Origin: Candidatus Saccharimonadota bacterium
Lineage (GTDB): Bacteria > Patescibacteriota > Saccharimonadia > Saccharimonadales > Saccharimonadaceae
Reading direction: 5' to 3'
DNA: 55,341 nt
Assembly: GCA_017512045.1 (NCBI GenBank)
Contig: JAFWHE010000004.1
Location: 1 to 55,341, forward strand
Part shown: piece by piece, positions 25,733-34,539 of the stretch
Layout of the letters: every line of letters starts with the position of its first letter
How positions within the stretch are numbered: the stretch's first letter is position 1
Made by a program: the position numbers and the translations under genes
The notes under the pieces: generated by a model
Told to the model about the DNA's origin: nothing
Seen by the model: only the letters and a program-made list of their open reading frames with translations
The model's database searches: none

Positions 25733-26113
25733 TTACTTCTTAAGGTCAATCAGCCCTTGTTCCCTAGTAATCACTTTGAGAGCACGCACTCTCCTTGATG
25801 TCTTGAATAATTTCTTAATAGATGTTTCTGCCTGATTAGTTGGTATCTTAGTGCGTCTCAAATCCAAAATTATATTTTCCGATTGCTTGGCAGCACGTTT
25901 AAAAGCGTGCTCTACCGTAACGCGACTTCCACCTTGCGGACTTTTCATTTCCCAAGCCTTGCCATCCATTATGAAATCTGGAGATTTCACTTTTGGAGTA
26001 TTAGATGGCGGAATAAGTTCAATACTATGTCCTAAATTAGTAAAGAACACGATTGTATTGTTTTCGTGTTTTTCCAGACTAACACCATTCGGTATAATTT
26101 TTCCAACTTTCAC
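25733..26113 (-). CDS. CdiA C-terminal-type tRNase / PD-(D/E)xK-like nuclease domain, stand-alone
   Basis: About 126 aa. The core PDFIMDGKAWEMKSPQGGSR carries the D...E-x-K pattern of CdiA-CT tRNA nuclease domains, followed by a helix AFKRAAKQSENIILDLRR. There is no secretion signal or delivery domain, and no immunity-like frame follows. Start: TATAAT (26120-26125) lies 6 nt before a GTG at 26113 and only 3 nt before an ATG at 26116. The leaderless spacing rule favours GTG. It sits between the two copies of the secreted-protein unit, in the same direction. Confidence 0.68.
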   Translation of the reverse strand: MKVGKIIPNGVSLEKHENNTIVFFTNLGHSIELIPPSNTPKVKSPDFIMDGKAWEMKSPQGGSRVTVEHAFKRAAKQSENIILDLRRTKIPTNQAETSIKKLFKTSRRVRALKVITREQGLIDLKK

Positions 26114-26137
26114 CATTTCATTATATCATGTCCCTGC

Positions 26138-26277
26138 GAAAATCCCCTGAGTGTTCAGGGGATTTTCCAGATGCGTGTCCTTAATATAATATCATTTAAG
26201 TTTGGTCATATAAATAAACATTATAGAAAGGTTTATTATGCTACGCGCACCTGATCACAGTGTGACCGAAATTAGTT
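26138..26277 (-). repeat. Duplicated 140-bp 3' region, copy 2
   Basis: Partner of 24392-24531 with a single C/T difference. It ends in the same 13-bp terminator hairpin (26138-26167), which separates paralogue 2 from the nuclease gene. Confidence 0.85.
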
Positions 26278-26985
26278 ATCCGTTGTAGCAGTATAGGTGA
26301 CAGTTGCCTTGTAAAGACCAGTTTCCTGACTTGAGGCAGCGGATACACCATAGTAAACAGTAGTTACATCACCGCCAGCCGTTGTAGGACCAGTACCATC
26401 TTTAATTTCAGCTGCAGCTACGGCATAGTTAGGCGTTTCGCCAGTAGCATCAGTCGTCACAGGTGTGTCGACTGCATATCCCCAACCAGCTGCTCCTGCT
26501 TTTACTATACCATTAGCAGCAATAGTAGCTGAAGAACCCTCTTTTACCATTGCAGCTAGTGCATCATTTGCACCTTCACCACTAATATTTAGAGTGAAAC
26601 CAGTGTCATTAGTGAAGACGGTGATGGTTGACTTAAAACCATTGCCATCTGAACCATGAGCAGAAGCATTTGGCAGAAGGTCAATCCAGCTAGAAGAGGC
26701 AACAGTAGTTGGTGTAGATGGAGTAGCATGCCCACCAATATTGCTTGAAGCAGCACCAGAAGGATTAAATACATCAACGGCTCCATATCCACCAGCAACA
26801 TGACCATTGTTATCGTTGTTACCAGTAATGGTCATAGCAATTGCAGGGTTAACCTGAGCATAGATATCTGCTTCGCCAGTAACCGACTGAGAATTGGCAG
26901 CAAATGTCATTGCAGGTAAAGCAGCGACACCGAGGCCAGCGACTACGCCAGCAGCGGCAATGATCTTTGTAGATTTTTTGGACAT
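26272..26985 (-). CDS. Secreted beta-rich surface protein, paralogue 2
   Basis: 237 aa; signal peptide identical to paralogue 1, then a diverged mature chain with the same landmarks: ADIYAQVNPAIAMTITGNN, GAVDVFNPSG, ITVFTNDTGFTLNISG and a C-terminal QETGLYKATVTYTATTDN. It lacks about 40 residues present in paralogue 1, mostly in loops and at the C-terminus. Controlled by the poly-G promoter at 27043-27073. Function unknown. Confidence 0.82.
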   Translation of the reverse strand: MSKKSTKIIAAAGVVAGLGVAALPAMTFAANSQSVTGEADIYAQVNPAIAMTITGNNDNNGHVAGGYGAVDVFNPSGAASSNIGGHATPSTPTTVASSSWIDLLPNASAHGSDGNGFKSTITVFTNDTGFTLNISGEGANDALAAMVKEGSSATIAANGIVKAGAAGWGYAVDTPVTTDATGETPNYAVAAAEIKDGTGPTTAGGDVTTVYYGVSAASSQETGLYKATVTYTATTDN

Positions 26986-27230
26986 AATATTTATTTCCTT
27001 TCGTTTTTTATGGTTTTTATATTTATGACCTTTGTAATTTCCATATTACCCCCCCCCCGAACGGTTTTGTCAAGCATAATTTTTATGTTTTTTCCAAAAA
27101 TGCAAATTTTCGCCAAAAATTAGCATTTTACAGAGGAAGCATTTGTGGAAAACTTTTTGCGACAAAATCCACAATTGTTATATAGGACACACAAAGCCAT
27201 GTTATTTACGGGTTTTGTTCGGGTTTTCAT
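26986..27230 (-). repeat. Duplicated 5' region, copy 2
   Basis: Partner of 25357-25604. The main differences are the length of the G run and a short changed stretch next to the start codon. Confidence 0.83.
27043..27073 (-). promoter_or_regulatory. Poly-G spacer promoter of paralogue 2 (10 G)
   Basis: Same promoter as at 25416-25447 but with 10 G (27049-27058), giving a 19-nt spacer between TTGACA (27068-27073) and TAATAT (27043-27048). Confidence 0.75.
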
Positions 27231-27281
27231 CCAGTATTTATTGTCAGAAAAATAGTGTATAATAGTAGAAAAGGAGATTTC

Positions 27282-27836
27282 ATGGCTATTACTACAAAAG
27301 ATTTAGAAGGCTCAAAAACCTATCAAAACCTGCAAACCGCTTTCTCTGGAGAAGCCCAAGCATATACTAAATATCTATACTATGCTTCCAAGGCTAGGAA
27401 AGACGGCTACGAACAAATCGGCGCAATCTTTGAAGAGACCGCCGATAATGAAAAGGAACACGCCAAGATTTGGTTCAAATATCTCCATGACGGTGCAGTG
27501 CCAGACACCACTGAGAATCTAAAAGATGCTATCAAAGGCGAAGAATATGAAGCTACTGATATGTATAAGAAATTCGCCGAGCAAGCTCGTGCTGAGGGAT
27601 TTGAGGAAATCGCTCAGAAATTTGAAGGTGTTGGTGCAATTGAGAAAGAGCACGAAGACCGCTACATCAAATTGCTCAAGAATGTAGAAGAAGATATCGT
27701 ATTCAAGTCTGATAAGGTTACTGTCTGGAAATGCCGTAATTGTGGCTATATCCATGTCGGAGAGAACGCACCAGAGACCTGCCCTGTCTGCGCTCATCCA
27801 CAGAGTTTCTTTGAGATTCGCGCTACAAATTACTAA
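27282..27836 (+). CDS. rbr: Rubrerythrin
   Basis: Peroxide-scavenging non-haem iron protein, 184 aa. The four-helix part has the paired diiron ligand motifs (SGEAQAYTKYLYY, EETADNEKEHAKIW, then ARAEGFEEIAQKFE and EKEHEDRY). A C-terminal rubredoxin-like domain binds one iron through CRNCGY and CPVC. ATG 27282 is preferred because an AAGGAG site precedes it; TATAAT is at 27258-27263. It is 18 bp upstream of ruvA and likely co-transcribed with it. Confidence 0.95.
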   Translation: MAITTKDLEGSKTYQNLQTAFSGEAQAYTKYLYYASKARKDGYEQIGAIFEETADNEKEHAKIWFKYLHDGAVPDTTENLKDAIKGEEYEATDMYKKFAEQARAEGFEEIAQKFEGVGAIEKEHEDRYIKLLKNVEEDIVFKSDKVTVWKCRNCGYIHVGENAPETCPVCAHPQSFFEIRATNY

Positions 27837-27854
27837 TACTCTAAGGAGATCATA

Positions 27855-28433
27855 ATGATAGCGCATATCAAAGGAATTATTGCAGAAAAGTTTAATAGCT
27901 CCATCATCGTAGATGTGAGCGGTGTAGGATATGAATTAGCGCTCACGACGCTAGATTATGACGAAGTAAACCTGAATGACGAGAAAAAGTTTTATACATA
28001 TCACAAGGTGGCAGAGACGGCGGAAGAATTATATGGTTTTTCTACCCTGGCAGCCAAGAAAATTTTTGAGCTGCTAATCTCTGTGAACGGTGTCGGGCCA
28101 AAAGCCGGCATGGCGATTTTGTCGCTCGGTACGCCAGAAGAAGTTCGCAACGCAATTGCAAATGGGGATGTAAGTTTCATCTCTAAAGCAGCTGGTGTCG
28201 GCAAGAAATCCGCCGAGCGCGTAATTGTGGATTTGCGTGACAAGGTGGGTCTACCATCCAAATACGGCACCGCTGAAATCGTCGGCGCACCAAAGGTTAG
28301 TGAGAATGACGAAGCTTTAGATGCACTCATGGCGCTAGGCTTCCCACTAAAAGATGCTACCGATGCTTTGTCTGGCATAGACGAAAATCTCCCAACAGAA
28401 GAGCGGATCAAACAGGCATTAAAGAGCAGATAA
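27855..28433 (+). CDS. ruvA: Holliday junction DNA helicase subunit RuvA
   Basis: Tetrameric junction-binding protein that loads RuvB. OB-fold N-terminus (MIAHIKGIIAEKFNSSIIVDVSGVGYEL), two helix-hairpin-helix motifs (SVNGVGPKAGMAIL and AAGVGKKSAERVI), and the RuvB-binding domain III (EALDALMALGFP). 192 aa, AAGGAG site before the ATG. It converges on ruvC with a 6-bp gap. Confidence 0.96.
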   Translation: MIAHIKGIIAEKFNSSIIVDVSGVGYELALTTLDYDEVNLNDEKKFYTYHKVAETAEELYGFSTLAAKKIFELLISVNGVGPKAGMAILSLGTPEEVRNAIANGDVSFISKAAGVGKKSAERVIVDLRDKVGLPSKYGTAEIVGAPKVSENDEALDALMALGFPLKDATDALSGIDENLPTEERIKQALKSR

Positions 28434-28439
28434 GAAATC

Positions 28440-28916
28440 TCATCTGTCTCTATGCATGAACGAATGCACTATTGCTGCGGCTAGCGCATCGGCCGCATCA
28501 TCCGGCTTCGGCACTGCATCTAGCCCCAGATGCAGTTTCACCATCTCCTGAATTTGCTTCTTTTCTGCGTGACCATAGCCTGTCATACTTTTCTTAATCT
28601 CATTTGGACTATACTCATAAATCGGCAAACCAGATTGCTTTGCTACTAGGACACACACACCACGTGCTTCCGCCACAGAAATCCCAGTAGTAATATTTTG
28701 CATGAAGAATAGTTTTTCTATCGCCACTACGTCTGGCTTGTCTAGCTTTATCACCTCATGTAGAGAATTATAGATATCTTCCAACCTCTCTGGCAACGGT
28801 GTATGCGGTGGGGTAGTAATCACACCAGCATCTATCATTACTGGCTTGCCACGCCTCACTTCTATTACGCCGAAGCCACAGATGCCAGTACCAGGGTCAA
28901 TGCCAAGTATCCTCAT
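28440..28916 (-). CDS. ruvC: Holliday junction resolvase RuvC
   Basis: RNase-H-fold endonuclease that cleaves four-way junctions. Acidic active-site residues in ILGIDPGTGICGFGVI, AIEKLFF and PDDAADALAAA are present. 158 aa. The start overlaps the radA stop as TAATG, so translation is coupled. It is the last gene of the CIRCE operon. Confidence 0.96.
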   Translation of the reverse strand: MRILGIDPGTGICGFGVIEVRRGKPVMIDAGVITTPPHTPLPERLEDIYNSLHEVIKLDKPDVVAIEKLFFMQNITTGISVAEARGVCVLVAKQSGLPIYEYSPNEIKKSMTGYGHAEKKQIQEMVKLHLGLDAVPKPDDAADALAAAIVHSFMHRDR

Positions 28917-30274
28917 TATTCCTCATTCATATATTTGATTAACGTCGTGCGCAAATCTCTGACTGGGATAACGAAGCTATCTTTCGCAGTCATTGGTGCA
29001 ATAGCGTGCTTGAAACCCAGCTTCTTTGCCTCAGAAATTCTCTGATCCGGACGGAAGGCAGAGCGGATCTCTCCACCCAATCCCACCTCGCCAAATACAA
29101 CATAGCTCTCTGGCAACTTTCTTTTCGCCACAGCAGAAGCAATCGCTAGGCAAATCGCCAAATCTGCTGCCGAATCTTGCACTCTCAGCCCGCCAACCAC
29201 ATTGATGAAAATATCCTTATCATTCAATTTCAGACGCGTGCGCCGCTCTAATACTGCGATTAATAAGTTCAAACGATTAATGTCGTAACCCGATGCAGCA
29301 CGTTTCGGATAACCAAAGGCGCTTGGCGTAGCGAGAGCCTGTATCTCCACTAAAATCGGGCGTGTCCCCTCCAATGTAGAGAGGATAATGGAGCCGTCAT
29401 TATTCTGACGCTCTGCTAGGAGTGCAGCAGATGGATTCTGCACTTCCACCAGGCCTCTCTGGTTCATCTCAAAGATAGCAACCTCTGTTGTAGAACCAAA
29501 GCGATTCTTAATCGCCCGCACTGTCTTGAATCCACCATAACGATCTCCCTCAAAATTAATCACTACATCTACCAAATGCTCCAAGACCTTTGGTCCAGCC
29601 AGAGAACCATCCTTAGTTACATGGCCAACTATCACCACCGCAGTATTAGAACTCTTTGCAGCACGAATAATCAAGTTGCCACAATTCGTCACTTGTGATA
29701 CTGCGCCAGGTGCAGATGTTAGCTCTGCCAGTGACAAAGTCTGAATAGAGTCTACTATCACCAGCTGAAATTGTCCATCTTCTATGGTCTTAGCAATATC
29801 ATTACCGGAGGTGCTACTAGCAAAGTGCAAATCTTCTGACTTTGCACCTAGGCGCTCCGCTCGCATCTTTACCTGACCGGCCGATTCCTCACCAGAGATA
29901 TAAAGCGCTGGACTGCTATTAGAAACTTCTGAACAAATCTGCATGAGGAGTGTAGATTTGCCGATACCTGGCTGACCAGTAAGGAGCGTTACAGAACCAA
30001 GTAAAAAACCACCACCCAATACCGCGTCCAAATCCTTAAACCCAGTAGAGAGCCTAGCGGTCTCATCTGATGGGATAATATCCTTAATAGAAACAGTTTC
30101 CAGATGTTTGCCAGAAATTTTTCCCTTTGCTAAGGCAGATTTTCCCTCTGCCGCTTCTGCGGCAGTTTGTTCTATTAGTGTATTCCATTCATCACAATTA
30201 TCGCACTTACCAGACCATTTAGAAAATGTCGCACCACAGTTACTACAAACGAAATTCGCCTTGGACTTAGCCAT
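28916..30274 (-). CDS. radA: DNA repair ATPase RadA (Sms)
   Basis: DnaB-like branch-migration helicase in recombinational repair and natural transformation. N-terminal zinc finger CSNCGATF...CDNC, Walker A GQPGIGKST, the RadA-specific KNRFGST motif, and a Lon-like C-terminal domain. 452 aa. AGGAGG site; 27 bp after clpP. Confidence 0.96.
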   Translation of the reverse strand: MAKSKANFVCSNCGATFSKWSGKCDNCDEWNTLIEQTAAEAAEGKSALAKGKISGKHLETVSIKDIIPSDETARLSTGFKDLDAVLGGGFLLGSVTLLTGQPGIGKSTLLMQICSEVSNSSPALYISGEESAGQVKMRAERLGAKSEDLHFASSTSGNDIAKTIEDGQFQLVIVDSIQTLSLAELTSAPGAVSQVTNCGNLIIRAAKSSNTAVVIVGHVTKDGSLAGPKVLEHLVDVVINFEGDRYGGFKTVRAIKNRFGSTTEVAIFEMNQRGLVEVQNPSAALLAERQNNDGSIILSTLEGTRPILVEIQALATPSAFGYPKRAASGYDINRLNLLIAVLERRTRLKLNDKDIFINVVGGLRVQDSAADLAICLAIASAVAKRKLPESYVVFGEVGLGGEIRSAFRPDQRISEAKKLGFKHAIAPMTAKDSFVIPVRDLRTTLIKYMNEE

Positions 30275-30301
30275 TTTCTAATTACCTCCTCGCTACGGAA
30301 A

Positions 30302-30898
30302 TTATTTGGTGATTATTTCATCAATTATACCATATTCTTTGGCTTCTTCGGCCGACATCCAGTTGTCGCGGTCCATATCTTTCTCTACTTTTTTTGCATC
30401 CTGGCCAGTGTTCTTTGCCAGCATTTCTATGAGTCTCTTTTTTAGATATAGCCCCTCACGCAATTCAATCTCTTGGTCGGTCACCTTACTCTGCGGAGAA
30501 CCATAAGATGGTTGATGAATCATAATACGAGAATTTGGCAAAACATACCTCTTGCCCTTAGCACCAGACGAAAGCAACATTGCACCCATCGATGCCTGTA
30601 AACCAATACCGATTGTCTGTACATCTGGCTGAATATAGTTCATCGTATCAATAATCGCTAAACCGTCATATACGCTACCACCAGGAGAGTTAATATATAA
30701 CTTAATATCTTTCTTTGGATCTTCGTGCGCTAAAAACAACAGCTGCGCAATCACCAAATTAGCTGTATGCGGATTTACATCTTCACCAAGGAACACAATC
30801 CTATCTGTAAGCAGTCGAGAATAAATATCATACGCTCTCTCACCTTTAGCAGTTTCCTCTACTACTGTTGGTACTAAATAATCATTTTTCTTGTTCAT
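30302..30898 (-). CDS. clpP: ATP-dependent Clp protease proteolytic subunit
   Basis: Serine peptidase forming the proteolytic chamber for ClpC. The catalytic Ser lies in [12 protein letters not shown], the His in [11 protein letters not shown] and the Asp further on ([11 protein letters not shown]). 198 aa. It is 14 bp after the zincin-like gene and in the same operon as clpC. Confidence 0.97.
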   Translation of the reverse strand: MNKKNDYLVPTVVEETAKGERAYDIYSRLLTDRIVFLGEDVNPHTANLVIAQLLFLAHEDPKKDIKLYINSPGGSVYDGLAIIDTMNYIQPDVQTIGIGLQASMGAMLLSSGAKGKRYVLPNSRIMIHQPSYGSPQSKVTDQEIELREGLYLKKRLIEMLAKNTGQDAKKVEKDMDRDNWMSAEEAKEYGIIDEIITK

Positions 30899-30912
30899 AT
30901 TTTCTCCTTTCG

Positions 30913-31899
30913 TTACTTAATTTCACTCTCTATCTCTGCGTTGGAGTTCATCGCTTTTTCTAGTTCTTCCCCACGCAAAACGTTGGCATTATATTCTATT
31001 ACTAGCGTATTATAATGATTGACTAATGAATTAATCTCATCATACATTCCATCTAGGTTGGCCTGCTCCGCCATCAGTTGATTTCTCCTAGCTAGGAACG
31101 CCGCATTAGAAGCAAAACATCCAGATGTATTAGCACACGCATTAAATTCATCTACTTCCTTCAGTAATTGTTCTGCTCTCGCATAGTAAGATGCTGATTT
31201 TTCCTCTATCTCCGCGTTCGCACTTTCTAATTCCGCGGATAGCGCTTTTATTTCCTCATCTAATTCCTTGAACGGCGTGATATAGCTATTATAAAAATCC
31301 ACCACCAAATCTTGATTGATAAAATATCTAGCATAATGCTTTTCTAGTTCCTCTGGCAAATCTGCAATTTCTGTACCGATGCGCGAATGTAGCTCATCTA
31401 TACGATTCTTTTGCTCGTAAGTATCTAGGTCATCCGATAACAAATCGTGGTATTTTTCATCGTTATACACATCCATCAAATAATTCGTCAAACGTGATTT
31501 TTCTCCGCTATCCGTTCTATCCCACACTGCATGTAGCAACTCGTGCGCTGCCGTAGATTCTAAAATCCCATTCAGTTCTGATGACTGGATATTATAAATA
31601 TGTACCTTACCATCAGAATAACAACCAAGGATAGATATCTCTTTCTCATGGGAGTTACAATGTTCATTAAAATCTTCCCTACTTTCCATGCTTGGATGTG
31701 TCGCTGCAAAAATCAGCTTTGCCCGATCAGTTAAGGCAATCTTATTTTCCACTTCTGCCACCTCTGCTGGAGCACGGTAGCTCATTGCCATCAGCCAGTC
31801 ATAAATCACGATACGATTGAGGTAAATAAACACGCCTGCCAGCACTACGATTAGTGCCGAAACTGCAAGGATGATATTACGTGATTTGTTTTTAGGCAT
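30913..31899 (-). CDS. Membrane-anchored zincin-like protein with coiled coil
   Basis: 328 aa. An N-terminal anchor ([20 protein letters not shown]) is followed by an exported region with [11 protein letters not shown], whose HExxH pattern fits a gluzincin-type metallopeptidase, then a long Glu/Lys coiled coil (residues ~195-310). I know of no named family. Its ATG lies inside the end of clpC (8-bp overlap), and clpC supplies the AAGGAG site, so it is translated with the Clp proteins and may belong to envelope stress handling. Confidence 0.72.
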   Translation of the reverse strand: MPKNKSRNIILAVSALIVVLAGVFIYLNRIVIYDWLMAMSYRAPAEVAEVENKIALTDRAKLIFAATHPSMESREDFNEHCNSHEKEISILGCYSDGKVHIYNIQSSELNGILESTAAHELLHAVWDRTDSGEKSRLTNYLMDVYNDEKYHDLLSDDLDTYEQKNRIDELHSRIGTEIADLPEELEKHYARYFINQDLVVDFYNSYITPFKELDEEIKALSAELESANAEIEEKSASYYARAEQLLKEVDEFNACANTSGCFASNAAFLARRNQLMAEQANLDGMYDEINSLVNHYNTLVIEYNANVLRGEELEKAMNSNAEIESEIK

Positions 31900-34378
31900 T
31901 CTGCTCCTTTATGGTACTTAATTTTAGTGTGTCTTTTTTCTTGTCTATATTAATAATATCACCAGACTTCAATTTTCCAGCAATAATAGCATCAGAAACC
32001 AGTGTTTCTACATTGTCCTCTATTGCACGGCGTAACGGTCTGGCGCCATTCTTTGGATCATAACCAATATCTATCAACCATGCCTTTGCCGCTGGGGTAA
32101 TCTTTAGCCCTAAATGCTTTGCCGCTAGACGTTTCTTCAAATCCTCTATTAACGTATCAAAGATCTGCTCTACTTGTTTCTTAGTCAGAGCGTGGAATAC
32201 TAGCACTGCATCCAAACGATTAATCAACTCTGGTCGCATTGCGCGTCTCAGAGCACGATTGGCCGCTTCTTTTTGCAATTCATATTCCGCCTCGCGAGAT
32301 TTCTTTGTATCTTTCTTTCCTCCAGCAAAGCCAAAATCATCATCCTGATACATACTCTCTGCACCTAAATTAGATGTCAAAATCACTACAGTATTATTAA
32401 ACTTTACCTTATTCCCCTGTCCATCCGTCAATACGCCATCTTCCAAAATTTGCAGCAACAAATTGAAGACGTCTGGATGAGCCTTTTCTATCTCATCAAA
32501 TAATACTACAGAATATGGATGACGACGCACTGCTTCTGTCAATTTACCACCATCATCATAGCCAACATAACCTGCGGGTGCGCCAACTAGCCGAGAAACA
32601 TTATGTTTCTCACCAAATTCGCTCATATCAATCTTGATTAAAGCGTTTTCTCCGCCAAATACCTCACGCGCAATTACACGCGCTAGCTCTGTCTTACCCA
32701 CGCCAGTCGGGCCCATAAAGAGGAATGAACCAATCGGGCGCGTGGAGCTAGCAATACCAGAACGGCCACGACGAATCGCCTTTGATACTGCGTGCACCGC
32801 CTCATCTTGGCCAATAATTGCCTTATCTATATGGTCTTCTAGCTTCAACAGCATCTCCATCTCTGAGCCATGCACCTTAGATACTGGAATACCGGTCTTC
32901 AGAGAGATAGCTTTGGCTAGATTTTCTTCTGTTAGCTTTGGTGTTTTTTCTTTATTGGCGCCAGCTTTTTCCAACTTCTTAATCTCTTCATTAATCTTTG
33001 CTACACGTGTCTTATAAAGTGCCGCCTTCTCAAAATCTTCCGCTTCTGCTGCAGCGGCAACCTTCTCTTCCAAATCTTTTTGTTCTATCTTTAACTTCTT
33101 ATACTTGCTACCACCCTTCTTATCCTCTGCCACTTTTGCAATGGCGGAAGCTTCATCTATGACATCTATCACCTTGTCCGGCATAAATCTATCATTAATA
33201 TATCTGCTAGACATATTAATCGCAGTTTCCAAAATCTTGTCTGGAATTTCTACACCATGATGCTTCTCATAATGAGACTTAATACCTTTGAGGATACGCA
33301 GAGTTACTGCATTGCTTGGCTCCTCTACTATTACCGTCTGGAAACGACGAGCCAGAGCCTTATCCTTTTCTATGTTCTTGCGGTACTCATCCAAGGTAGT
33401 CGCACCAATCAACTTGATTTGACCACGAGCCAGAGCCGGCTTCAGGATATTTGCTGCATCCATCGTCCCATCACTACCAGCACCTGCACCAGCTAATAAA
33501 TGTAGCTCATCAATAAACAATATAATAGACGGGTGGTTAATTGCTTCATCTATCACGCCTTTGATACGCTCTTCAAACTCTCCACGAAACTTTGTACCAG
33601 CTACCATAGAAGATAAGTCTACTTGATAAATCTTCTTGCCAATCAGGTTGCCAGGAACATCATTCTTTGCTACACGTGCCGCCAGCCCTTCCACAATAGC
33701 GGTCTTACCAACACCCGCCTCACCAATGAGGACAGGATTACTCTTCGTTCGACGACAAAGCACAGTGATAGTACGTTCTATCTCCTTATCACGACCAATC
33801 ACAGTATCTAGTTTTCCGTCTTTCGCTAATCGCGTTAAATCTTCCCCGTAACGAGAGAGCCATTTTAGCTTTGGTTGATTACTGTATTTTTCTTTTTCCT
33901 TAGACTTCTTAGCTGATTCTGCCTGTTTTTCCACCAAACCTTCTATGGTTTTGGCGACTTCGCTAATGTCTACACCCAAGCCAGTCAAAATTATAGATGC
34001 TCTAGAATTTGGCTGGGTCACAAGTGCATGCAATATATGTTCTGTACCTACCACCTCCAGACCATAATCCCTAGCAAAGTTTCCTGCCATTCGAAGTGTC
34101 AACACGGTTGCTTCTGATAACGACATCATCGCCATCTGAGAACCTGGCACCTCCACCGCTACGGCATTGAGTGCCTTTTCTGCATCCGCCAATTCTACAC
34201 CCTCATCTGCCAGAATATGTGCTCCCGTACAGGCATCCATATCAAGAATACCAAGTAGAAGATGCTCTGTACTCATATAGCCGTTATTATACCTCTTAGA
34301 AAACATATCGGCTTTTTGGATAGCAAAGCGAGCATTTTCTGATAGATGACTCATAATTTCATTAAATTCGTCTTGCAT
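31892..34378 (-). CDS. clpC: ClpC-type AAA+ unfoldase
   Basis: Hsp100 ATPase feeding substrates to ClpP. Double Clp_N repeat ([24 protein letters not shown]), Walker [13 protein letters not shown] and a second [11 protein letters not shown], a UVR-like coiled linker ([18 protein letters not shown]), and the C-terminal D2-small domain. ATG 34378 gives 828 aa and is 6 nt after a TATCAT box. The longer frame upstream is ruled out because it would begin in the promoter and tRNA. It is the first gene of the CIRCE-controlled operon. Confidence 0.95.
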   Translation of the reverse strand: MQDEFNEIMSHLSENARFAIQKADMFSKRYNNGYMSTEHLLLGILDMDACTGAHILADEGVELADAEKALNAVAVEVPGSQMAMMSLSEATVLTLRMAGNFARDYGLEVVGTEHILHALVTQPNSRASIILTGLGVDISEVAKTIEGLVEKQAESAKKSKEKEKYSNQPKLKWLSRYGEDLTRLAKDGKLDTVIGRDKEIERTITVLCRRTKSNPVLIGEAGVGKTAIVEGLAARVAKNDVPGNLIGKKIYQVDLSSMVAGTKFRGEFEERIKGVIDEAINHPSIILFIDELHLLAGAGAGSDGTMDAANILKPALARGQIKLIGATTLDEYRKNIEKDKALARRFQTVIVEEPSNAVTLRILKGIKSHYEKHHGVEIPDKILETAINMSSRYINDRFMPDKVIDVIDEASAIAKVAEDKKGGSKYKKLKIEQKDLEEKVAAAAEAEDFEKAALYKTRVAKINEEIKKLEKAGANKEKTPKLTEENLAKAISLKTGIPVSKVHGSEMEMLLKLEDHIDKAIIGQDEAVHAVSKAIRRGRSGIASSTRPIGSFLFMGPTGVGKTELARVIAREVFGGENALIKIDMSEFGEKHNVSRLVGAPAGYVGYDDGGKLTEAVRRHPYSVVLFDEIEKAHPDVFNLLLQILEDGVLTDGQGNKVKFNNTVVILTSNLGAESMYQDDDFGFAGGKKDTKKSREAEYELQKEAANRALRRAMRPELINRLDAVLVFHALTKKQVEQIFDTLIEDLKKRLAAKHLGLKITPAAKAWLIDIGYDPKNGARPLRRAIEDNVETLVSDAIIAGKLKSGDIINIDKKKDTLKLSTIKEQNA

Positions 34379-34384
34379 ACTCTT

Positions 34385-34422
34385 ATGATAGCAAATTAGC
34401 ACTCTCGTGTCAAGAGTGCTAA
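34385..34422 (-). promoter_or_regulatory. CIRCE operator overlapping the leaderless clpC promoter
   Basis: A perfect CIRCE inverted repeat TTAGCACTC-N9-GAGTGCTAA at 34396-34422. On the minus strand its spacer contains the -35 TTGACA, followed after 17 nt by -10 TATCAT (34385-34390), which is 6 nt from the clpC ATG. An HrcA repressor binding here would block RNA polymerase directly. hrcA is not in the window. Confidence 0.92.
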
Positions 34423-34442
34423 TTTTCCTATTCTTCTCTGTA

Positions 34443-34517
34443 TGGTGCGGGTACGGAGAGTCGAACCCCGATCTCATCCTTGGGAAGGATGCATAGTAGC
34501 CGTTATACGATACCCGC
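34443..34517 (-). tRNA. tRNA-Gly (CCC)
   Basis: 75-nt cloverleaf, acceptor GCGGGTA, anticodon loop TTCCCAA giving CCC, CCA encoded. It sits immediately upstream of the CIRCE promoter. Confidence 0.95.
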
Positions 34518-34539
34518 TTGTATGGTCTATTATACCATA

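Noticed and set aside
25519-25743. 74-aa plus-strand frame as an immunity gene for the CdiA-like nuclease
   Set aside because: On the opposite strand across a duplicated promoter region, partly absent from the second copy, no start signals.
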